NCBI GenBank assembly: GCA_946482515.1
Contig: CAMLRS010000010.1
Span: 57,922-121,921, forward strand
Direction: 5' to 3'
Origin: an uncultured Flavobacteriales bacterium
GTDB taxonomy: Bacteria; Bacteroidota; Bacteroidia; Flavobacteriales; Crocinitomicaceae
DNA length: 64,000 nt
A program made the translations under genes and the position numbers. Shown one piece after another: positions 58,348-64,000 of this stretch (position 1 is the first letter of the stretch; each line of letters opens with the position of its first letter). Below the pieces are notes generated by a model that worked only from the letters and a program-made list of their open reading frames with translations, was not told the origin of the DNA and made no database searches.

Positions 58348-58862
58348 GCATAGAAGCCTTGTTATTCTTCATTCTCGGAGGCCTGACCATTGGTTCGGCT
58401 TTGATGGTGGTGCTGAGCAATCACCCGATCCGGAGCGTATTATACCTTGTGGTGACCTTCTTTTTGATCACTGCACATTACATCATGCTGAACGCGCAAT
58501 TCATTGCCGTGGTGAACATCATCGTGTACGCTGGAGCGATCATGGTTTTGTTCCTCTTTGTGCTCATGTTGCTGAATCTCAGTAAAGAAAACGAGCCCCG
58601 AAGCGGTGTAATGCCGAAAGTGATTGCAGCCATAGCCGGCGGATCGCTGTTCGTAGTGCTGTTCGCGGCTTTCAAAGATGCGGTCGTAGCAACGCCTGCT
58701 CTGACAGAAGTTGGAACCGAGAACATCGGTCTGGTGGAAAGCCTTGGTCAATTGCTCTTTACAAAATACGTGTTGCCGTTCGAGATTTCCTCGGTGCTGT
58801 TCATCGCTGCGATGGTGGGCGCCGTGCTTCTGGCAAAACGCGATAAACAAATAACAGAATAA
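58344..58862 (+). CDS. nuoJ: NADH-quinone oxidoreductase subunit J
   Basis: A 172-residue membrane subunit with five spans. The conserved third span [20 protein letters not shown] is present. It starts with the ATGA overlap of nuoI and is 2 nt before nuoK. Confidence 0.95.
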   Translation: MSIEALLFFILGGLTIGSALMVVLSNHPIRSVLYLVVTFFLITAHYIMLNAQFIAVVNIIVYAGAIMVLFLFVLMLLNLSKENEPRSGVMPKVIAAIAGGSLFVVLFAAFKDAVVATPALTEVGTENIGLVESLGQLLFTKYVLPFEISSVLFIAAMVGAVLLAKRDKQITE

Positions 58863-58864
58863 GG

Positions 58865-59194
58865 ATGGTACTAGCTACTCTATTTGACTCCGGGGTCAAG
58901 ATCGAATACTACATGCTGCTGGCGACGGTTTTGTTCGTCATCGGGGTATTCGGTGTGCTTTCCCGTAAGAATGCGATCGTTCTGCTGATGTGCATCGAAT
59001 TGATGCTGAATGCCGTGAACCTGCTGCTGGTGGCTTTTTCAAGCTATTTCGGCAAGGGCGATGCACAGGTATTCGTGTTTTTTATCATGGTCGTGGCCGC
59101 CGCAGAAGCAACCGTCGGGTTGTCCATCCTCGTGTTGCTGTTCCGCAATACGCGCTCGGTCGATATCCGTCTGTTTAACAAATTAAAGGATTAA
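58865..59194 (+). CDS. nuoK: NADH-quinone oxidoreductase subunit K
   Basis: A 109-residue three-span subunit. The buried glutamates of the proton path are in [17 protein letters not shown] and [17 protein letters not shown]. Two nt before nuoL. Confidence 0.96.
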   Translation: MVLATLFDSGVKIEYYMLLATVLFVIGVFGVLSRKNAIVLLMCIELMLNAVNLLLVAFSSYFGKGDAQVFVFFIMVVAAAEATVGLSILVLLFRNTRSVDIRLFNKLKD

Positions 59195-59196
59195 GC

Positions 59197-61107
59197 ATGT
59201 CGACAGCACAGTTAGTTCCCCTGATTATCCTCCTGCCGCTCCTCGGAGCGCTGATCAACGGCCTGTTCGGAAAGAAGCTTTCCAAAGTAGTGGTCGGATC
59301 GATTGCCACCGGTGTGATGGCGATCGCTTTCGGACTGGCACTGGCCGTTTTCCCGAATGTTCACGAGCCGATCCAGGTCAACCTGTTCACCATGCTCGAT
59401 ATGACCGATTTCTCGCTTCATGCGCGTTTGCTGGTCGATAACCTGTCTATCTGGATGACGCTCATCGTGACCGGGGTCGGTACGCTGATCCACCTGTTCT
59501 CTATGGGCTACATGAAGCACGACGCGGGTTATTACAAGTTCTTCGTTTACCTGAACCTGTTCATCTTCGCAATGTTGATCCTCGTGCTCGGCAGTAACTA
59601 CTTCATGCTGTTCTTCGGCTGGGAAGGTGTGGGAATCTGCTCTTACCTCCTGATCGGATTCTGGTACGGCGATTTCAAAAACACCGTTGCTGCACGCAAG
59701 GCATTCATCATGAACCGTATCGGTGACCTCGGTCTGCTGATCGGCTTGTTCCTGCTGCTGATTCAGTACGGAACACTCGAATACCAGGAGCTGGCCAACG
59801 CAGTTTTGGTTCAGAAAGTTCCGGTAAGTGAATGCATGATCTTCGGTATTACGATCTGTCTCTTTATCGGTGCAACCGGTAAATCGGCACAAATCCCGCT
59901 ATTTACGTGGCTTCCTGATGCGATGGCCGGACCAACGCCTGTTTCTGCACTCATCCACGCTGCAACGATGGTAACGGCCGGTATTTTCCTCACCGTTCGT
60001 TCCAATTACCTCTTCGAGCTCGCGCCAATGACGCAGGACATCATGCTCTATATCGGCCTGGCGACTTCGATCGTGGCGGCATTCATTGCAATGCGTCAGA
60101 ACGACATCAAGAAAGTATTGGCTTATTCGACCGTTTCCCAGCTCGGAATGCTCTTCGTAGCACTCGGCATGGGCGCTTACACGGCGGCGATGTTCCACGT
60201 AACTACACACGCCTTCTTCAAAGCTTTGCTGTTCCTCGGTTCCGGTAGCGTGATCCACGCCATGTCGGACGAGCAGGATATTCGCCGAATGGGTGGTTTA
60301 CGCAAGAAAATTCCGGTAACGCACATCACGTTCCTGATCGGTACGCTGGCGATTTCCGGTATTCCACTGCTTTCCGGTTTCTACTCGAAAGATGAGATCA
60401 TCGCACATGCCTTCGTTCACGCTAAGTGGCTGTATGTCGCTTTGATGATCAGTGCAGCGCTGACGGCAATCTACATGTTCCGTTTGTATTTTGTCGTATT
60501 CCACGGTTCATTCCGCGGAACACACGAGCAGGAGCACCATCTTCACGAAGGTCCTGCTTCGATGAACGTGCCGTTGATCATTCTCGCCGTATTGTCCGTT
60601 TTCGGTGGTATTTTGAACCTGCCGGGCATTTGGCTGCATAACGCGGCTCACTGGATGACACATCATTTCGAACACAACGTAAGCGGATTGAACGTACTCA
60701 AAACGCACATGCCTGATGGGAATACATCGCTGATGCTGATGATCGCTGCTTCCGTTATGTCGGTAGTGATCCTGGTGGTGACTTACCTCGTTTACGGCAA
60801 GAAAAACAGCATTCCGGCAGAAGACAACCAGGTTTCCGGCTGGGAAAAGCTGTCGATGAACAAATTGTATTTCGATGAATTGTACAACGCCCTGTTCGTA
60901 CGTCCGATAGAGTGGCTATCAAAGCAGGGAGCGCACTACTTTGAAGGCCTGTTCCTGCACCGTTCGGTGGTAGGCGTGGGTCAGCTGATCGGTAAATCCG
61001 GGCAGCTGGTGCGAAAATGGCAAACGGGCCGCACAGACAGCTACATCCTGTGGATGGTCTTCGGTCTCGTCGGTTTAGTTGTGTATTTCCTCATTTATAA
61101 AAACTGA
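59197..61107 (+). CDS. nuoL: NADH-quinone oxidoreductase subunit L
   Basis: A 636-residue Mrp-type antiporter-like subunit with about 16 spans. Signatures are FFGWEGVGICSYLLIGFWYG, GATGKSAQIPLFTWLPDAMAGPTPVSALIHAATMVTAG (proton-channel Lys and broken helix) and VLAYSTVSQLGMLFVALG. The C-terminal extension that runs along the membrane arm is present. Confidence 0.97.
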   Translation: MSTAQLVPLIILLPLLGALINGLFGKKLSKVVVGSIATGVMAIAFGLALAVFPNVHEPIQVNLFTMLDMTDFSLHARLLVDNLSIWMTLIVTGVGTLIHLFSMGYMKHDAGYYKFFVYLNLFIFAMLILVLGSNYFMLFFGWEGVGICSYLLIGFWYGDFKNTVAARKAFIMNRIGDLGLLIGLFLLLIQYGTLEYQELANAVLVQKVPVSECMIFGITICLFIGATGKSAQIPLFTWLPDAMAGPTPVSALIHAATMVTAGIFLTVRSNYLFELAPMTQDIMLYIGLATSIVAAFIAMRQNDIKKVLAYSTVSQLGMLFVALGMGAYTAAMFHVTTHAFFKALLFLGSGSVIHAMSDEQDIRRMGGLRKKIPVTHITFLIGTLAISGIPLLSGFYSKDEIIAHAFVHAKWLYVALMISAALTAIYMFRLYFVVFHGSFRGTHEQEHHLHEGPASMNVPLIILAVLSVFGGILNLPGIWLHNAAHWMTHHFEHNVSGLNVLKTHMPDGNTSLMLMIAASVMSVVILVVTYLVYGKKNSIPAEDNQVSGWEKLSMNKLYFDELYNALFVRPIEWLSKQGAHYFEGLFLHRSVVGVGQLIGKSGQLVRKWQTGRTDSYILWMVFGLVGLVVYFLIYKN

Positions 61108-61111
61108 TACG

Positions 61112-62614
61112 TTGGAACACTTACTTTTTATCATTCCGGTTTTCTTTGCGCTTTCCGTTTTCGCGGTTCCGCAGCGCATCGTCCGTGCATACGGGTTAGT
61201 GGGCGGTATTGCCTCGCTGGTCCTGACGGCGGTATTGCTGATGAATTACACGACACCGGTAGCAGACGGTCCTTACCATCTCTTCCTGCAAAAACGTGAT
61301 GTTTTTGGTTACGGAGTTACATTGTCATTCGGCTACGATGCGATTTCCCTGATCATGGTGCTGCTTACCAACGTATTGGTGCCGCTGATTCTGTTGAGCA
61401 ACTACGCTCGTGAGCTGGCTTCCAACAAGCTGTTCACCAGCATGGTATTCCTGATGCAGCTCGGACTGGTGGGCGTTTTCGTATCACTCGACGGGATCTG
61501 GTTCTACATTTTCTGGGAAATCACCCTCATTCCGATCTACCTGATCGCCTACTGGTTCGGTGAGCCGGAGCGCAAAGCTGCCCTGACGAAATTCTTCATT
61601 TATACTTTCTTCGGATCGCTGTTCATGCTGGCATCCTTCATCGGTTTGTACCTGTACAAAGGTGAAGGTTTGATGGACTTGTTCGGTATGCTGGGCGGAC
61701 GCAGCTTCTATATCAATGATCTGTACCTCAAAGCATCCTTCACGGAATTGCCGTTCTGGATCATGGGCGGTTTCTTCGTGGCATTCGCCGTGAAAATTCC
61801 GATCTTCCCGTTCCATACCTGGCAGCCGGCAACGTATTCCAAATCGCCAATGGCAGGAACTATGCTCCTTTCTGGTATCATGCTGAAAATGGCGCTGTAC
61901 GGAATGATGCGCTGGATGCTTCCGCTGGCTTCTGTTGAAACACGCCAGGAGTTCTCCTGTGTGATCATTGTGCTGTGTTTGATCGGTGTTGTTTACGGAG
62001 CCATTCTCGCTATCAAGCAGGACGATCTGAAGCGCCTCTTTGCTTTTGCTTCTATTTCGCACGTCGGTTTGATCGCTGCGGGGATTATGGTATTTGACAA
62101 AGACACGCTTTCCGGAAGTATCATCCAGATCATCAACCACGGTCTGGTAGCAGTGGGCTTGTTCCTTGCAGCTGATGTTATCGAACGTCGTCTGGGGACA
62201 CGCAAGCTGAGTGAGCTGGGCGGTATTGCCAAACAGGCACCGCGCTTTGCCTTCTGGTTTGCAGCGCTGGCTTTTGCTTCGGTTTCCGTTCCGTTTACCA
62301 GCGGTTTCATCGGTGAATTCCTCCTGATCAAAGGATTGTACGGTTACAACGCCATCATCGGTATCGTAGCCGGAACAACGCTGATCCTGGGAGCTGTTTA
62401 TACTTTCCGTGCTTACCAGTTGAGTATGTTCGGACCGGTGCAGACGCAGCAATTCTCCGATCTGACGTGGAGCGAAACACTTGCCTTTGTGATCATCATC
62501 GGACTCACGGTATTCCTGGGTGTCTACCCGAAAGCAGTCATTGATTTCATCAGTCCAAGCCTCGACTTCCTGATGACATTTGCCAAACCCCTCGAGCTTA
62601 ATTTTGGATTCTAA
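61112..62614 (+). CDS. nuoM: NADH-quinone oxidoreductase subunit M
   Basis: A 500-residue antiporter-like subunit with about 14 spans. Motifs are IFWEITLIPIYLIAYWFG, AVKIPIFPFHTWQPATYSKSPMAGTMLLSGIMLKM and FAFASISHVGLIAAGIMVF. The start is a TTG four nt after the nuoL stop (MEHLLFIIPVFF). Another TTG eleven codons earlier lies inside nuoL and is less likely. No ATG is available near the start. Confidence 0.95.
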   Translation: MEHLLFIIPVFFALSVFAVPQRIVRAYGLVGGIASLVLTAVLLMNYTTPVADGPYHLFLQKRDVFGYGVTLSFGYDAISLIMVLLTNVLVPLILLSNYARELASNKLFTSMVFLMQLGLVGVFVSLDGIWFYIFWEITLIPIYLIAYWFGEPERKAALTKFFIYTFFGSLFMLASFIGLYLYKGEGLMDLFGMLGGRSFYINDLYLKASFTELPFWIMGGFFVAFAVKIPIFPFHTWQPATYSKSPMAGTMLLSGIMLKMALYGMMRWMLPLASVETRQEFSCVIIVLCLIGVVYGAILAIKQDDLKRLFAFASISHVGLIAAGIMVFDKDTLSGSIIQIINHGLVAVGLFLAADVIERRLGTRKLSELGGIAKQAPRFAFWFAALAFASVSVPFTSGFIGEFLLIKGLYGYNAIIGIVAGTTLILGAVYTFRAYQLSMFGPVQTQQFSDLTWSETLAFVIIIGLTVFLGVYPKAVIDFISPSLDFLMTFAKPLELNFGF

Positions 62615-62629
62615 TTCATTCGTGCCGTA

Positions 62630-64000
62630 ATGGAAGTTCTCATCATCATATTTATTAGTGCGCTTTTAGCCCTGTTTACTTCGTTTGCTAAAAAGCCCGC
62701 GGTGGTCCTTTCCGTCGCAACGGGTGGCTTGCTGCTCTCGCTGGCGGCCTATGCCGGCAGGATTTTCAACCACAAGTGGCTCATTAACCTGGATTACCAG
62801 GGATTGGCATTCGACGAAAACTTCGTGTTTTTCGGGGCACCGCTGATCATTTTCGGCTTGCTGGTCATCCATGTAGGCTATGAGCGTTTCAAGGAAGATG
62901 TACAGCATACCGGTGAATACATCGCCCTCTTGCTGTTCTCGCTTACAGGCGCACTCATCATGACGGCGTTTACCGACCTGTTCATGTTCTTCCTCGGTCT
63001 CGAAATCCTGTCTATTCCAATCTACGTAATGGCGGGAAGCCGCAAGCACGACCTGCGTTCCAACGAAGCATCACTGAAATATTTCCTCACAGGATCGTTT
63101 GCAACAGGTATGCTCCTGTTCGGTATCGCCTGGTTATATGGATCAACACAAAGCTTTACGCTCCAGGGTATCCGCAGCGCGATTGCGATGATGGAAGATC
63201 CGATGTCGCCAATGCTGCTGATCGGTTTGTTGCTGGTAATGGCGGCATTCATTTTCAAAGTTGGTGCTGCTCCGTTCCATTTCTGGAGCCCGGATGTATA
63301 CGACGGTTCTCCGCATGCCGTAACCGCTTTCATGGCGTCTATCGTGAAGCTGGCGGCGTTTACCGCTTTCCTGAAAATCTTCAGTATTTTCGGTTTCGAG
63401 CCACTGGCCGACTTCTGGCAACCTGCTCTGGCCGTACTCATTATCATCACGCTGTTCGTCGGGAACCTTTCCGCTTTGCGCCAGGTGCGCCTGAAGCGTT
63501 TGCTCGCTTATTCCAGCATTACACACGTAGGTTATACATTGCTGACGTTCCTGACTTCACCGATGACAGGTTTCAGCTTGTGGTTCTACTTGGTGGCTTA
63601 TGGTTTCTCGATCATCGCGATCCTGACCGTAGCTCTGCTGGTGAACGACGAAGAAGACCGTATTGATGCCCTGCGCGGCCTCGCGAAACGCAATCCATTC
63701 CTGGCTATCGTTGCCATGATTTCCATCCTGTCGCTTGCAGGTATTCCACCAACAGCCGGATTCTTCGGTAAGTACATGGTGTTTACCAGCGCCTGGGAAG
63801 ACTGGTGGTGGCTGGTGATCATTGCGCTCATCAATTCGGCGATCAGTATTTATTACTACCTGCGCCTCATCGGTGCAGTGGTTGATCGTGAGACCGAAGC
63901 CGGAGAGAAAATCCGCGTGAGTTTGCCGGTAACTATCGTGCTGGTGATCTGCGTGATTGGAATGCTCTTCCTGACGCTCGTTCCGGCGGTGATGAAGTGG
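62630..64000 (+). CDS. nuoN: NADH-quinone oxidoreductase subunit N (cut by window end)
   Basis: The first 457 residues of the third antiporter-like subunit; the frame is open to the window edge, so the 3' end lies beyond it. Signatures are DLFMFFLGLEILSIPIYVMA, VGAAPFHFWSPDVYDGSPHAVTAFMA and KRLLAYSSITHVGYTLLTFL, then SLAGIPPTAGFFGKYMVF. ATG 15 nt after the nuoM stop (MEVLIIIFISALLALF). Last gene of the canonical nuoA-N order. Confidence 0.96.
   Translation, partial: MEVLIIIFISALLALFTSFAKKPAVVLSVATGGLLLSLAAYAGRIFNHKWLINLDYQGLAFDENFVFFGAPLIIFGLLVIHVGYERFKEDVQHTGEYIALLLFSLTGALIMTAFTDLFMFFLGLEILSIPIYVMAGSRKHDLRSNEASLKYFLTGSFATGMLLFGIAWLYGSTQSFTLQGIRSAIAMMEDPMSPMLLIGLLLVMAAFIFKVGAAPFHFWSPDVYDGSPHAVTAFMASIVKLAAFTAFLKIFSIFGFEPLADFWQPALAVLIIITLFVGNLSALRQVRLKRLLAYSSITHVGYTLLTFLTSPMTGFSLWFYLVAYGFSIIAILTVALLVNDEEDRIDALRGLAKRNPFLAIVAMISILSLAGIPPTAGFFGKYMVFTSAWEDWWWLVIIALINSAISIYYYLRLIGAVVDRETEAGEKIRVSLPVTIVLVICVIGMLFLTLVPAVMKW

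Overview
The window is a piece of chromosome from a member of the Bacteroidota, most likely the Flavobacteriales. The evidence is a PorP/SprF-type type IX secretion (T9SS) protein, secreted proteins with T9SS or CHU_C-like C-terminal domains, a MoxR-DUF58-Bat operon, an IPExxxVDY-family protein, a short NuoG, and promoter boxes of the Bacteroidota TTTG-N19-TAnnTTTG type with no Shine-Dalgarno sequences. GC content is near 50% over most genes. It drops visibly around 44.1-44.6 kb and 46.7-51.0 kb. I saw no rRNA, tRNA, CRISPR array, prophage or classical insertion sequence. The family-level identity is not resolved.

Layout. 0-5.8 kb: purN-marC (minus), then acpP-fabF-rnc and an IPExxxVDY gene-pyk pair (plus). 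5.9-14.4 kb: envelope and secretion genes, namely a small beta-barrel protein, a large lamin-tail-domain protein, a lipoprotein-DUF2490 pair, and a secreted CotH-kinase protein followed directly by its PorP/SprF-like partner. 14.4-23.6 kb: a thioredoxin-like SSP411 protein (minus), then two SGNH hydrolases plus an MBOAT acyltransferase (a predicted surface O-acylation set), lipB, a serine hydrolase and a small conserved-looking protein. 23.7-31.8 kb: a possible 23-residue membrane microprotein, hppD and hmgA (tyrosine breakdown), a threonine-dehydrogenase-like enzyme, a MORN-repeat protein, a cyclophilin-FKBP fusion with a His-rich tail, and a persulfide dioxygenase-rhodanese protein. 31.9-35.9 kb: prfB without a frameshift, an ArsC-family reductase, arginine decarboxylase and two small unknowns. 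36.1-44.0 kb: moxR-DUF58-BatD-like-batA-batB-batC-batD-lipoprotein. 44.0-44.7 kb: a small unit with terminal inverted repeats carrying a GxxExxY gene. 44.8-51.0 kb: a TPR protein, a lipoprotein and a 1177-residue delta-60 repeat protein with a T9SS type A tail. 51.2-64.0 kb: nuoA-nuoN, complex I in canonical order, with nuoN cut by the window edge.

The least explained content is between the genes. Five families of short repeats recur: (a) AACTCGCAACTTCC-like runs at gene 3' ends; (b) GCATTCTGAATTAT-like elements at gene 3' ends, including eight perfect 14-nt tandem copies; (c) AATAGGGAACAGG-like inverted repeats in three divergent intergenic regions, each just upstream of a promoter; (d) TCCCTCCTTGAGGAGGGA-like palindromes, one of which runs into the lipB reading frame; (e) CCTGTCTGCCGAGGCAGG hairpins, two placed 2 nt after promoter boxes and one inside nuoE. 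The GxxExxY unit, bounded by nearly identical 23/24-nt inverted repeats with nested inverted repeats and mini-palindromes, is the best candidate for an undescribed mobile or domesticated element.
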